From: Orientallactaga sibirica
Taxonomy: Eukaryota > Chordata > Mammalia > Rodentia > Dipodidae
Assembly (NCBI GenBank): GCA_036365145.1
Contig: JAEOAD010000040.1
Location: forward strand, 15,723,501 to 15,787,500
Direction of reading: 5' to 3'
DNA: 64,000 nt
Shown: positions 1-12,119 of the stretch, piece by piece
Layout of the letters: every line of letters begins with the position of its first letter
How positions within the stretch are numbered: the first letter of the stretch is position 1
The notes under the pieces: generated by a model
The model's database searches: none
The model's input: the letters and a program-made list of their open reading frames with translations, nothing else
What the model was told of the DNA's origin: nothing
Translations under genes and position numbers: made by a program

Positions 1-630
1 GTAAAATTAGCCCAGGACTTCAACCCACAGCCCTGTGAGCTCCAGCCGTAGTGCGTCAGGAGTCTCAAGGAGAGAATCCATCCCTCCTCACCATTCCACT
101 CCCAGTGTCCACCTGGGGGACGGCTGCCCTCTGTGTTCAGAGGTGCAGGACTCAGTGGCATTGTCTCCTCTCTCCCGTGCCTGCCACATCCAGTCACCGG
201 CACACATCAGTCCCCATTCCCAGAGCCCCCTGCAACATCACCCCCGCCTGTCAGCTCGCTCAGCCTTGTGTATGGCCAGGTTCTCACCTGGGGTAAACCA
301 TGCTGCACACTATCCATACCCTCCAGGTAGAAAGAAACCCGGGAGTTCCCCATACTCGACCCTCTAGCATGAGGGTCCCCTTGCTAGGACATCTCCTCGC
401 TCTGTCATTCTCTTGCAGAGGCTGTCCGTGGCTTCTCCTGCTTATCAGCTGGGAGCTGCTGCCTCCCTGGCTTTGCATCCCGAGCTCCCTTCCCAATCCC
501 TGTCTGCCCAGCCTGGCCCCGTCTCACCGCATCCTTCACAGCAACAGCTGCATGACCGGTTTCCCCACCACTTCACGAACACCCTCGCACCACTTCTGCC
601 TCCAGGCTAGCTTGAGAAAAGTAAAGGAAA
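1..630. other. Unique intronic sequence
   Basis: Pyrimidine-rich sequence with many chance open frames on the plus strand. The frames have no splice context and no recognisable domain. I see nothing functional here. Confidence 0.4.
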
Positions 631-632
631 AA

Positions 633-800
633 GCCAGGCGTAGTGGCGCATGCCTTTAACCCCAGCACTCGGGAGGCAAAGGTAGGAGGATCACCGTGAG
701 TTCGAGGCTGCCCCGAGACTACATAGTGAATTCCAGGTCAGCCTGGGCTACTGTGAAACTCTACCTTGAAAAACCAAAAAAACAAACAAACAAACTAGAA
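633..800 (+). repeat. B1 SINE
   Basis: Core 'aaccccagcactcgggaggc' and tail of A with caaa units. The flanking repeat gaaaagtaaaggaa lies before (about 614) and after (about 798), a target-site duplication (TSD). Confidence 0.9.
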
Positions 801-807
801 AAGTAAA

Positions 808-1125
808 GGAAGGTTGGGGAGATAGCTCGATCAGGAAAGTGCTTGTCTTACAATCCTGAAGAGCTGAGTTCAGTCCCTAAGTCCCCATGGAAAATGTTGG
901 GCCTGTGGTGGCACACACTTGTGATCCCAGCGCCAGGGAGGCAGAGAAAGGAGGCTGCCTGGGGCTCGCTGACTCGCTCGTGTAACCTAATTGATATGCT
1001 CCAGGTTAGTGTCTCAAAGGAAGCGAATGATGTTCCTGGGGATGACGTCCGCGTTGTCCTCTGGCCTCCATGTATATGCCTGCACGTGCACGCATGCGCA
1101 CACACACACACGTCATATGGCCAGC
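808..1125 (+). repeat. B2/B4-type composite SINE, old
   Basis: A degenerate tRNA-like head (ttggggagatagctcg) is followed by a B1-like part (gtgatcccagcgccagggag) and a CA-rich end. The order is that of old rodent tRNA/7SL composite SINEs. Confidence 0.55.
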
Positions 1126-1470
1126 TCATACTAAATCATGTCTGTCTCTATCCTGGTTCTGTTTTCATATGTTGGCTGTGCTCTCAGGTCCCCCCACCCC
1201 GTGTGATAGAAAAACACCCCCTGGCAACCCCACAGTTACATCCTTGGAGCAGCCACAGCCAGATGAAGGAGAGCCTGTCCTTGCCCAGGACTCCAGTGAG
1301 TTTGGGGTCACGTCTCATTAGACTGCTCTTCATCTGTGGCCAGCTCTGAACCCTCACAGTAGCCAGATAAATAGGGGGCTTTGGTTACCAATGTCGAATT
1401 CAGCTCCACTTGAATCACAGGGGCTAAAGGAAAATCAGAGTGGTATTATCAGAAGAAGGGGGGGGCTTAA
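1126..1470. other. Unique intronic sequence
   Basis: No repeat or exon recognised. Confidence 0.35.
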
Positions 1471-1712
1471 GTGCAGAGATGGCTTAGCAGTTAACACGTT
1501 TGCCTGCAAAGCCAAAGGACTCAGGTTCAGTTCCCCAGGACCTACATAAGCCAGATGCACAAGGTGGCGCATGCATCTGGAGTTGTTTGCACTTGGCTAG
1601 AGGCCCTGACACACCCATTCTCTCTCTCTTCCTCTCTCTCTCTCTCTCTCTCTCCCTCTTTTTTTCTCTCTCTGTCTCTCAAATAAATAAAAAAAATATT
1701 TTTAAATGTTAA
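1471..1712 (+). repeat. tRNA-derived SINE
   Basis: A box region tggcttagcagttaac, degenerate B box, a long TCTC tract at 1620-1680 and an A-rich tail. It retains gcacaaggtggcgcatgc (about 1557), the weak CTCF-like core seen in many copies. Confidence 0.9.
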
Positions 1713-2008
1713 AAAAATAAATAAAAGAAGTGGGCATAGAGATGCGGTTGCTCTCACTAGCCCAGCGGTCTGCTAGCCCTCCTCAGCTTCTCCAAGGCCT
1801 GGCTCAAAGCCACTTCTCCCAGGACACCACGTGGTGACCAGAGTACTTGCTTTTCCACGATTCCCACCCTGCTTGCTTCCTACAGGACTCCCATCTCTAA
1901 ACCTGGGGGCTAAGGACTGCATCGTATTTGACTTCCATCTTCATTGTCCTCACAACACTTGGAAGGCTGCTCTGCATAATCCACACATTAAGAAGTTTTG
2001 TTGTTGAG

Positions 2009-2031
2009 GTGTGTGTGTGTGTGTGTGTGTG
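2009..2031 (+). repeat. (TG)n microsatellite
   Basis: About 11-12 uninterrupted GT units. Confidence 0.95.
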
Positions 2032-2049
2032 GCAGCAAGAGAGAAAAAG

Positions 2050-3155
2050 TGGCTGTGCGCAGCAGAAGGAGTCCTGCACCTCCGTGGAAACGTGTCTACA
2101 GGCAGCCTCTGGCCCGAAGGCTGTGTGATGATGCCACCATTGGCCATCTTAGTGGCCAGATGAAGGTGTCAGCCGAGGAGATTGGGAGGAGCACAAGGAT
2201 GGAATTCCCAGGTACCCAGCGTGCAGGTTGTCTTGTCACTCTGGGACACAAGTCAGAGAGCCAAAAGGAAAGAAAGAAAACAAAGGGGCAAAGGGGACAT
2301 TTTTAGGGGAAATTAATGACAGAAATTAAGTGCAGAAAGTCAAGGTCACGGCCAAAGGTTCTCATGGCCTACTTGTTCTCGGTGAAAATAAACCCCATTT
2401 GCTCTAACATCGTTGAGTTACGGCCTACTTCGTCCAGTTTTCTTCTGCCTGTGTTTCAGTCAGGAAATCCTCCCCTGCCTTATGTGCTGTGTGTTCTCTG
2501 ATCTAATGACCTTTCCTCAATAACTAGTTCCATATGTTAATTTACTTCTATTTGTAAAACAACTTGTAGAAAATTCCTTTAATTAAGGTCATGTCATCTT
2601 GTTTTTGCATTCCTTCCAAATGGCAGGAATTTATTTGGAATGTCTTTTAAAGGATGAAGAATTTGCCTGTCATATAAGAAGCAAGACTGTTGTTGGATAA
2701 AGCTGATCTAAACAGTGTCCCGGATATTGCAGGGTCAACTTCACGCCCAATGAAGGGGGAAAACTTGCAGTCTTACTAAAGGAAACCAAGGTCATTGTAA
2801 GAGCTGTGTGAGATTCTGGAATCATATATGTTGGTATCTCAGACTTAAACACACTAAAGTCAATGTGGGTTGTTCCAAAACTAGATTCCTGAACCTGATC
2901 CCCAGGGATTGGGATTTTGTGGGCTCAGAATGGAGCCCAGAGAAATACCCTAAATGGTTCTGGTGAGAGAGCTCCACACATCAGCCCTGGAGACACTGAC
3001 TCGGGCCAGACTGCTGTGACTAGGTGAAAAGAAATGGCAACCCACAGCTATGAAGGGACCTGTTGAACTTCATGTAGCCACAAGACTGAAACTATGAACA
3101 GGGACCCCATACCACCCTGTGCCCAGCCCTGCCCTTTCTGCCTCTCCTATAAGAG
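2050..3155. other. Unique intronic sequence
   Basis: Free of the young SINEs. No exon, RNA gene or recognisable old repeat seen. Confidence 0.35.
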
Positions 3156-3159
3156 GCAT

Positions 3160-3430
3160 CATAGCACAGCAGTTACGATGAACCCGGAAGTAGTCAGGCC
3201 ATCCGGGTCCCAATGCCATTCTCCAAACCGTAAGACCTCATGTGGGTTACTGTGCCTCTTTAAGCTTTAGGATCTTACTCAGTAAAATTGGAATAATAAC
3301 ATTACCTGTCCCAATGGTAATTAAGAAGATTATATATTATAATATATGTAAATACCCTGCATAATGCCTAATACAAAATAAGTTCATGTTAATAACTTAA
3401 GTTTGATTTTCAGCTTGTAGTTATTATTTT
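3160..3430 (+). repeat. MIR SINE relic
   Basis: The order of blocks is that of MIR: agcacagcagttacgatg, then gtaagacctcatgtgggtta, then cctctttaagctttagga, then aaaattggaataataac, then a degenerate 3' part. Confidence 0.75.
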
Positions 3431-3662
3431 TGGTAAATTATCTCCCTGCTTGGACTGTACATACCCATAGAATTTCCCCAAAGGCACAGTCCAATTGCAG
3501 AGTATCCTTGGGAGCATGAGAGGTCCTCCAGAGCTGTGCAGAGGCACCTTCCCCTGGCCATGCATGTCCTCCTGGCACTGTGGCAATCAGTTCTGGAATG
3601 GGACTCAACTGTCCCCGTGATAGCCTCCCTTCTGGTACTCTTCCTTTATCCCTGTTGTCTGC

Positions 3663-3707
3663 GGTGAGGTGAGGTGAGGTGAGGTGAGGTGAGGTGAGGT
3701 GAGGTGA
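3663..3707 (+). repeat. GGTGA pentanucleotide repeat, 9 perfect units
   Basis: Nine identical ggtga units, followed by an interrupted tenth. The strand is fully G-rich and free of C across 45 nt. Confidence 0.97.
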
Positions 3708-3709
3708 GG

Positions 3710-5305
3710 AAATCCATCTTCTATGGATGTGGCTGCTGAGGGGTCAACAGACTAAGGTTTGCTTTGCGGGGTGGGGGCGGGGAGGAGAAGAATGGTATGG
3801 AAAGGTCAGGAATGGGAGCTCTTGGTACACACAGAAAACAACCCTGGGTATAGAATGCTAGTGCTGAAAGGAACCTCAGAAATCACCCAGCCAGGCACCC
3901 TCTCTCCCTCCGTTAAGAAGTGAGAAAGAGAGCGGGTTGGAGACAGGGCTGGGATAAGAGCCCAGTTAATTCCCTTCCTGGCCAGAAGTAAACAAACATG
4001 CAGAGCCTTGCCTTATAATATTAACAAAGGGCCTCACAGCCCAGGCAGATTTTAATATGTAAGCCCAAGTTCATGACCTTGTAATAAAGACCAGGATCAA
4101 ATGTGTATACATGGGTGTACTTTCTAATTGGACTTAAAGTGTCATTGTTTGTTCTCTCCACCTTGGGGAGTAAAAATAGCCCTGCCTAGTCTGAAGGAAC
4201 AATTTGGATGCAGTAAAAGAAAATGAACCTTGTTCCTTTGTGCCTGACTGGCTTTCTCATGTACAATGAGCCTGTGTTCCGAGGAGGCCTGGAGATGGCC
4301 ACGGAACCATAGTCACTTCCATGGCTCAAGTGCACAAGGAGGCTAAATGACAGGTTTCATGAGACTTTCTTAAAAAACAGCACCTCCTGGCTGGTTAATA
4401 AAAAACAGCCCTCGCCAGGCCTGCCGGTGAGGGCTGGCTGACATTAACGTGCCCTTCTGCGTAGAGGCTTGGTCTAATGGCAACACGTACCTCTACAGGT
4501 GAAGGGTTCCTCTAAACCCAGGACAGCTGGCCCAGCACATCAGGCTGCAGGTGAAAGTCTTGACGTGGGTGAAATCAACTGGGGATCGAAGTTGGAGAAA
4601 GCGGGCACATGGACAGCTGACAGTTGTCTCTTGGAGTGGCCTCCCCTCTGTTTTTCTCTGGGTTTGGAGCCTGGTGTGTGCCTGCCATTGTGAGGCAGTA
4701 GAAGGGATGGGATCAAAGCTTTGCAAACGTGCGTGGTGAGTGATGGCCACCGGGGCCTTGCAGCGGCATGTGGGCCTCGGCTTTTGTGAGGGGTCACCCG
4801 GGATTGGGCAGAGCCCATCAAGTGCCACGTCAGGAAGAACCACGGCTATTCTCAGCCAGTGAGAGCTGCCAACATTAAAAAAAGAAAAGAAAGAAAGAAA
4901 AAAACCTCAGACCACATAGTGCTCCGCTCCTGCTGTTTCTTTAAGCAGGCCTCTGCGATGGCAGATGGTGACAGTTCTCCAGATGTGTGGCTTTCATGTT
5001 CATCTGATGTTTATCCAGTGTGCCAGGGTCACTGATGTAAATAGAATGACACACACGGCGGGCGCTCGAGGCCCAGGCTGGCTGTCAGAGCAGCTCTGCT
5101 GGGCTCCGGTAGGTGGACCCTTGTGTGGACAAGCCCCCTCCTCAGAATCCCCACTTCTTTGAATTCAAAACTCAGGGAAGTTTCCAGAATTATAGCATGT
5201 TTGGATACTTTTCCCCACCACCCCCACCCTGTGTAGGGCTTTACTCCCCTAGCCCACAGGAGTCTCCTCAAACGGTTCTGAAGAAAGAGTTCATTCCGAC
5301 TTACA
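3710..5305. other. Unique intronic sequence
   Basis: A purine tract (a/g only) lies at about 4875-4905. No exon recognised. Short overlapping frames near 4500-4840 on both strands lack splice context. Confidence 0.35.
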
Positions 5306-5309
5306 GTTG

Positions 5310-5453
5310 AGGTTTTTCCGTTTTGTTTTGGTTTTTTATTTTGTTTTTCGAGGTAGGGTTTTGCTCTAGCCCAGGTTGACCTGGAATTCACCACGTAGCC
5401 TCAGGGTGGCCTCGAACTCACAGCGATCCTCCTACCTCTGCCTCCCAAGTGCT
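5310..5453 (-). repeat. B1 SINE, truncated at its 5' end
   Basis: The reverse-orientation B1 runs into ctcccaagtgctg and stops. Flanks cagttgaggttt (about 5305) and ccagttgagttt (about 5456) form a TSD, so it inserted already truncated. Confidence 0.88.
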
Positions 5454-5971
5454 GTCCAGTTGAGTTTGGCTGGGATTTCAGCAGCCCTTCAGCTCTCACA
5501 CCTTGGTACTGTACAGCTGCTCCTCCAAGGGCACACACTGCAGAGACTGACAAGTCCTGCGGCCACAGCCCCTCCTCCAGTCCTCCTGAGAATCTTCTCT
5601 CCACTGCCCTGCTAGGTTTTTGTGGGGACTGTCAATCAGTAGCTCACCCTTTTGTTCACAGTGAAGGACCATGTGGATTTCTTGTCTTGACTTCACCCCT
5701 TGAGACGAAGCGAAGCTCATTATTATAACCATGAAGTTGGGAAGATGTGCCAGGGTGCTGCTGGCAGCTATGTTTCACAACACGTGGAAGACACGGGTCT
5801 GCAGGAGAATGCACCTGATCCTCAGGAGACACAAGAAGAAAGGGTCTGGGAGGATCCCGGCCTGGCCTTAATATCCCAGGAAGTAGCTAGTTACCTACCT
5901 ACCTTTCCCTTGGCTGAGTTGCATGAGCCAATATAGACATACTCCTCATTGCCTTAAGATGACTCAAGCTA

Positions 5972-6184
5972 GGTCTGGAGAGATGGCTTAGCAGTTAAGG
6001 CACTTGCTTGCAAAGCCAAAGGACCCAGGTTCGATTCCCCAGGACCCACATAAGCCAGATGCACAGTGTGGCACATGTATCTGGAGTTTGTAATGGCTGG
6101 AGGCCCTAGCATGCCCATTCTCTCTCTCTCTTTCTCTGTCTCTAAAATAAATCAATAAAAATCATAATAAATATTTTTTAAAAA
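5972..6184 (+). repeat. tRNA-derived SINE
   Basis: Good A box and B box (ggttcgattcc), CT tract and aataaat tail. The B1 at 6192 inserted just behind its tail. Confidence 0.93.
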
Positions 6185-6191
6185 GCTAGAT

Positions 6192-6337
6192 GGGAGCCGG
6201 GCGTGGTGGCGCATGCCTTTAATCCCAGCACTCGGGAGGCAGAGGTAGGAGGATTGCCGAGAGTTCGAGGCCACCCTGAGACTACATAGTTAATTCCAGG
6301 TCAGCCTGGACCAGAGTGAGACCCTACCTCGCAAAAC

Positions 6338-6371
<34 letters not shown>
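6192..6371 (+). repeat. B1 SINE, young, with about 31-nt A tail
   Basis: Near-consensus B1 with a pure A tail at about 6341-6371. The TSD aaagctagatgg is present on both sides, one of the cleanest in the window. Confidence 0.95.
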
Positions 6372-6374
<3 letters not shown>

Positions 6375-6376
<2 letters not shown>

Positions 6377-7157
6377 ATGGTTGGTACTTGCAACAAGAGT
6401 CCTAGTTAATGTATCCACCTTGACCTCTGCCCTGGTCTGTGCAATGGAGCCATTCCACCCTCCCCCAGTCCCTCAGACCACCCCCCTCCCAGTCCCCAAG
6501 GGGAAGGTGATTCTCTTCTAATGGTGACGAGTAATTCTCAAATGCTATCCACACGCAGCTCCAGGGACCACAAGGTGGAAAGCTCTGGAAGTGGTCATAG
6601 AGCTCCGGCTACAGAGGAATTTATCCTGGACCCTCACGTGACATCTCAGAGGCCCCCGAGTCTGGGTGGGAGCCTTCACTTGTCAATAAATGTCAAGTGT
6701 CCACAGCAAAGTGTCCATAGCATTGCTGACCGCAGCATCAGCTGTCTACGTCTGCCGTGGGGCCCCAGGTTACTGTATCTTCTTCTGTTTGGGGGAAATG
6801 TTTCCACAGCCAGATAACTGCCTTTCCTTGAAGTGCAGTGTCGTACCACTGCCAGCACAAGCAGTCTCATCCCCCGATCGTTACCATTGACCACTGTGTT
6901 TGTCCTTCAGTATAATCATTGGAAAGCATGCTTTTCTGTTTCTGTGTATACATTCTTTTTTACTGTTCTAAATCACTGAGGTAGAATGTGCTGCCTGAGT
7001 CTTTTTTATGGATATCCTGCAAAACTATGGAACAATGAGGCAATTTCCAGGAGTGTGTTACTGCCTGCTGGGTTTCTAGCTCTTTTGCTAACCAGAGCTA
7101 TCTCCTGAAACCAGTCACCCATCCTTTCCACACCTCAGCTCCATATATGAAAAATGA
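6375..7157. other. Unique intronic sequence
   Basis: No repeat or exon recognised. A C-rich run sits near 6455-6500. Confidence 0.35.
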
Positions 7158-7394
7158 GGGGCTGGAGAGATGGCTTAGTGGTTAAGGAGTTTGCCTGCAA
7201 AGCCAAAGGACCCAGGTTAATTCCCCAGGACCCATGTAAGCCAGATGCACAAGGCGGTGCATGCATCTGGAGTCTGTTTGCAGCAGCTGGAGGCCCTGGC
7301 ACACCCATTTTTTCTCTCTCTCTTTCTCTTTTCTCTCTCTCTCCCTCTCTTTCTATTTCTCTATCTCTCTCAAATAAATAAAAAAGTAAATTTA
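7158..7394 (+). repeat. tRNA-derived SINE
   Basis: TSD aaaatgagg on both sides (about 7151 and 7396). The B box has lost a base (ggttaattcc). Confidence 0.93.
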
Positions 7395-7395
7395 A

Positions 7396-8285
7396 AAATG
7401 AGGATCGTCATAGCATGTTTATAGAGAAAGATGTCATTGTGGCTCTTTCTTGTGTCCAAGCAGAGCGTGGTACTGGACACCCACTACCCTACACTTCCCT
7501 CCAATCCAAGGCCAAAGGAACCGGGAATGACCTAGTGTACCACCCAAAGGCTATGGAAGGCCACCCAGCTGTCGCCCCTCCATTGTCCCATCTGGGGCTG
7601 CCTTTGTGGGGAAGGGGACAGAAGGTGACGTTCTGAGGGTGGAAGGAACACAGTACCAAATGAAGCAAGAGGAGACTTACGAGCGGGATCCAGGATGGGA
7701 GAAGGCTTGATGTTAGGAGAGGAGGGTGGGCGAGGGTCTTCTGCGGATCAAAAGGAACAGGGTGGGAAAGCCCCAGATGAAAGGGCACACAGCCCTGTAT
7801 AGGAGAACTGGCCCTGGGGGAGGGAGGATGGAACTTCCATGGCCCCAGAGCATTCCTCTTCCCACTCCTTAGTCAGATGTGTGCATCTGCAAACCCACCA
7901 GCCCTGGAACTGCCATTTGTGCTTGGAGGACTCGATCAGCTCCTGGACTTAATTTATTCATTCCTTTGATATTAATGCAGCTGTGCAAGCCTTGGTTGTT
8001 TTATTTACTCTTCTTAAGACTCTCCCCTTTGTGGTTTTTGCTAGGCTGTTGTTTCTTCTTCTTGCTGCTTTTCTGAGCCTTTGATCTGCTTGCCCATGTG
8101 TATTAGGCTGAAGGATATGAAATTGCTGATTTTCAGTCATTTTTATCCTACCCAAACAGTGGTTTCATAGAATTCAAATGACTGTTTCTAAGCTCAGATC
8201 ATACAGATCAGTTCTCACAGGGGTGAAATGATAGCCACTTGCTCTGAGTCCTGTCACCAAAGAGTGACCTGTTGGTGACATCAGG
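7396..8285. other. Unique intronic sequence
   Basis: No recognisable gene or repeat. A chance minus-strand frame of 99 codons spans 7489-7788. Confidence 0.35.
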
Positions 8286-8289
8286 CTCC

Positions 8290-8485
8290 CTGTCAGGATG
8301 GGGAAATGGAAGCGACACTGCGCCCAGCACTCTTCTAACTGCTCTTCATGCTGACACCGTGGAAAGGGACTTGAATATCGCCCCTCGCTGCTCTGAGAGA
8401 GCAGAGGCACAGAGAGGAGAGGCCTTGCCCATGCACACACAACTAGTAGGTGCCAGAACCAGGATTCAAACCTAGGTAGCCTGGC
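8290..8485 (-). repeat. MIR SINE relic
   Basis: gaggcacagagaggagagg, ttgcccatgcacacac and ccaggattcaaacctaggt follow the reverse MIR order. Confidence 0.75.
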
Positions 8486-8644
8486 TTGGGAGGCTGTGGT
8501 CTTGGTCATGACAGTATAAAGTGGCATCTGGCAAAACACCCAAGTGGCACTCCCTGTCTTCATGGTAGAAGGCTGATCTTGTTTGCCACCAAACATCCCT
8601 CCCCAGCCTCCTGGTTGGTGAGTAGTATAGGATTGTTGTTGATG

Positions 8645-8862
8645 GGCTGGAGAGATGGCTTAGTAGATAAGGCATTGGCCTGCAAAGCCAAAAGACCCAG
8701 GTTCGATTCCCCAGGACCCACGTAAGCCAGATGCACAAGGTAGCGTATGCATCTGGAGTTCGTTTGCGGCAGCTAGAGGCCCTTCATGTGCCCATTCTCT
8801 CTCTCTGTCTGTCTCTATCTGCCTCTCCCTCTATCTCTCTAAATAAATAAAGTTTTTTTAAA
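8645..8862 (+). repeat. tRNA-derived SINE
   Basis: Flanked by a 23-nt TSD (8622-8644 and 8863-8885) with one mismatch, ending gattgttgttgatg. B box ggttcgattcc intact. Confidence 0.95.
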
Positions 8863-8940
8863 GTAGTTTAGGATTGTTGTTGATGAAGATGCAGTTGTTT
8901 TTCTGGGTAGATTCTCAGGTGAGTATACTGGGAGCAAGCG

Positions 8941-8983
8941 AGCTATCTATCCATCCATCCATCCATCTCTCTCTCTCTCTCTC
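8941..8983 (+). repeat. (ATCC)n-(CT)n compound microsatellite
   Basis: Tandem atcc units run directly into ct units. It is not attached to a SINE. Confidence 0.9.
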
Positions 8984-9544
8984 CCCTTGATGACGAATCT
9001 GAGGTGAGTCTGCTGGGAGCTCTGTCCCCTGGCGGTATTTCCCACCACATCCTTTCACTCCTGTAGCTCCAGACACCTTTCAGCTTCTCATTTACTCCTT
9101 TCAATCCCTGTCTCCTGCATTAGGATCCCAAAGCTCTGCCAGGTCGCACACTGGCCTGCCACCTACACTCAAGCAAGTGGCCACAGTTCCCTAGGTGGCT
9201 GCCAGAATCCATCGGGCATTGCTGAACAGTTCCTGAACCGACAGATAGCTCAGGGCTGGCGCCTTCTGTGTGCTTGAGGCAGCTGTTCTCTGCTACGCTG
9301 CACCGTGCTCATTGGCATGAACTGCCACCAGGCTGGAGGGTAAAACCAACACAACCAAACGCACATTGATCCTGTTCTCTAGCAGGACACGACTGTGGGT
9401 AAATGCTGCTTTTAGAGCATTGACTAGAGGACGAGGACAATAACAGGGCCCTCCAGGGTGCCTGTGAGGACTGAAGGTCTCACGGGATCACACCACTTGG
9501 CCCTATGTAAATGGCCAGATAATGGAACAGTTGCAATTATTCCT

Positions 9545-9885
9545 GTTATTGTGTGTTTGTGTGTGCCCGGTGTATGCGTATGTGTGTGCCCCATGCATGC
9601 GCATGTGGAAGTCAGAGGACGACACCAGATGCCCTCCGTGTTGCTCTTCTGCCTTAGCTCCTCGAGGCAGCCTCTCTCACTAAACCTGGAGCTCATGCTA
9701 GTTTTCAATTGGACTGGCTGCTCAGTGAGCACCAGCCACCTTCCTGTGTGTGCCTTCCTCAGGGGTGGGGTGACAGGTGTGCACAGCCATGCCCCACTTC
9801 CTTACTCGGCTGCTAGAAATTAAACTCAGGTCCTGAAGCCTGTGCAACAAGCTCTCTCACCCACTGAGCAACTCCGCAGCCCACA
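9545..9885 (-). repeat. B4/RSINE-type composite SINE
   Basis: gtgtgt-rich start, ggaagtcagaggacgaca, a degenerate B1-like middle (tgacaggtgtgcacagcc) and a tRNA-like end (cactgagcaactccgcagcc), the reverse order of a B4-type element. Confidence 0.65.
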
Positions 9886-10140
9886 AGTCGTACTTTTGTC
9901 TGGGAAAAGGCAGGGGAGAACATGATTGTGGAATGAAAGGATTATCATCTTCCTAATGGACTTGTTTCCGCCATTGGTCCTCCTCCTCCCCGGTGGATTG
10001 TAAAGCTGTAGACCACCTGACTCAGCCTGTGTCAGGAGTTCCCTGTCAGGAAAGCACGATGCCTTCAGTCATCTGGGCAGCATCTCTGGGAGGCCTGGTC
10101 ATCTCCATGTTGCCCATGTGTGATTACTACCCATTTCAAA

Positions 10141-10173
<33 letters not shown>

Positions 10174-10321
10174 TGGTGTTTCAAGGTAAGATCTCACTGT
10201 AGTCCAGGCAGACCTGGAATTCACTATGTAGTGTCAGGGTGGCCTCCAACTCACGGCAATCCTCCTACCTCAGCCTCCCCCAGTGCTAGGATTAAAGGCG
10301 TGCACCCCCACACCTGGCTCA
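10141..10321 (-). repeat. B1 SINE with long poly-T (reverse tail)
   Basis: T run at about 10142-10172, then reverse B1 to cacacctggct. Confidence 0.93.
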
Positions 10322-10324
10322 AGA

Positions 10325-10527
10325 GATTTTTTTTAATTTTAATTTTATTTATTTATCTATTTGACAGAGAAAGTGGGAGAGGGGGAGAGAGAGAGAGAAT
10401 GGATGCACCAGGGCCTCCAGCCTCTGCAAACGAACTCCAGATTGCATGTGTGCCCTGGGGAATCGAACCTGGGTCCTTTGGCTTTGCAGGCAAATGCCTT
10501 AATCACTAAGCCAATCCTCCAGCCCCA
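10325..10527 (-). repeat. tRNA-derived SINE
   Basis: Reverse copy ending in cctccagcccc, directly abutting the B1 before it. Confidence 0.92.
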
Positions 10528-10571
10528 AAGAGATATTTTTAAGTGAGCCATTGCAATAATAATAGAAATAC

Positions 10572-10820
10572 TTTTTTTTTTTTTTTGGAGAGAGACACAG
10601 AAAGAGACAGAGAGAGAGGGAGACAGATAGAGATGGGCGCACCAGCAGTCTCTCAGCCACTGTGAATGAAATCCAGATGCGTGCGCCCCCTTGTGGGCAA
10701 GTGCGGCATTGTGCCCTTGCATCACTTTGCATCGGGCTAAACGTGGGACCTGGAGATTGGAACCAGCGTTCTTAGGCTTAGGAGGCAGGCACCTTAACCA
10801 CTAAGCCATCTCTCCAGCCC
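10572..10820 (-). repeat. tRNA-derived SINE, long variant
   Basis: It carries an extra internal segment of about 45 nt compared with the common form. That segment includes the CTCF-like core cccacaagggggcgca on the minus strand (about 10682-10697). It is bounded by tagaaatact at 10563 and 10821. Confidence 0.92.
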
Positions 10821-10829
10821 TAGAAATAC

Positions 10830-10998
10830 TTTTTTTTTAATTTTTTTTTATTTTTGGTTTTTCGAGGTAGGGTCTCACTCTAGCCCAGGCTGACCTGGAA
10901 TTAACTATGTAGTCTCAGGGTGGTCTTGAACTCAAGGCAGTCCTCCTACCTCTGCCTCCCAAGTGCTGGGATTAAAGGTGTGCGCCACCACTCGCGGC
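10830..10998 (-). repeat. B1 SINE
   Basis: Bounded by the same target sequence tagaaatact (10821 and 10999), showing a second insertion at the site used by the preceding SINE. Confidence 0.93.
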
Positions 10999-11009
10999 TA
11001 GAAATACTT

Positions 11010-11940
11010 TTAAAGTATGTTTTGTACTTGTGAGAGGGAGAAGATAAACTTTGTTCCAGAATAACATTAAACTGGTGTTGTTTCACTTCCTTCTTTCTCT
11101 TTCCGTCTTGGTCATTCTTTCCAAGGCCAAGTCATAAACTGCCCGTGCCCTTTGAGCAAATTACAGGGGGCTACAGAGCAAAGAGCTGCCTGAGACGGCC
11201 CTAGAGAGATCCTAACAGTGGCATTGGTGTCCCATCTGGAGCAGAGAGGTGGCAGGAGAATAGGGAGTGGGTTTGGGCCTTTGGACAGATCAGAAACACA
11301 AGTGGCTTTCTTGCTTCCCTCCTGTCTCCTGCTTTCCACCCAGTTCCCTCTTTCCCCAAGTGGCATCTGTGGCCGACTCTGAGTCCTGTTTCTCTGTAAT
11401 GATCTACTCACCTTCTCTGAGAAATGTGGAAATGCAGCTCAACACTCCAGCTCCCAGTTTCAGTTCATCACCATTATCATTAGTCAAGATACTCTAAGTT
11501 TTGTTGCATTAACAAATCATCCCCCTCAAGTCCAGGAACTTCATTCCGTTTAGAACTTGTCGATCAATTTACATGTGCAGTGTGGCTCAGCGGGGTTTCT
11601 GTTCCACTCACTTTCTCGGGGATCACAGATAATAAAGGCGTAGACATCTCAAAGCTATACCATTCAGAGAATGGGGAAGGGGAAGAGCAAGAGATGAGTT
11701 GGAGGCCCTCAAGCCAGTTCTCCAGCCAGTATTCCTTCTTCCTGCCTTCTAACTGCAAGGGAGCTGGAAGACAAGACAGATGACTTGTGCAGTCTGTACG
11801 ATCAACTTCACATGGCACAGCCAGCAAGCGCACTGCACTCCAGGCTTCTGTGCCCAGCATGACACTCTGACTCCCTCTCTCTCTCTCTAAAATAAAAAAA
11901 AAAAAAAAAGAAATTTTTAAACATACTTTTTGTTTTCAAA
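11010..11940. other. Mostly unique sequence, possible old LTR-like relic
   Basis: About 11500-11790 has loose resemblance to an old mammalian LTR (gcattaacaaatcatcc) that I could not place. A ct-tract with A run near 11873-11910 resembles an isolated SINE tail. Confidence 0.25.
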
Positions 11941-11942
11941 TT

Positions 11943-12110
11943 TTAAAATTTAGTTTATTTATTAGAGAGAGAGAGACTGATCGAGAGAATGCATGCACCA
12001 TGGCCTCCAACCACTGAAAACAAACTCCAGATGCATACGCCACCTTGTGCATCGGGCTTACGTAGTACTGGGGAATCCAGACTGGGTCCTTAGGCTCTAC
12101 AGGCAATTGC
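11943..12110 (-). repeat. tRNA-derived SINE, 5'-truncated
   Basis: Contains aaactccagatgcatacgcc and gtactggggaatccag, but lacks the final gccatctctccagccc end. Confidence 0.85.
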
Positions 12111-12119
12111 TTTGGTGCC

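Noticed and set aside
3663..3707. G-quadruplex candidate in the GGTGA repeat
   Set aside because: It has only GG runs, so at most a weak two-tetrad structure. Not claimed.
5972..6184. Possible tRNA gene from the good A and B boxes
   Set aside because: It lacks a cloverleaf and has the SINE body, CT tract and A-rich tail, so it is a SINE, as are all similar hits.
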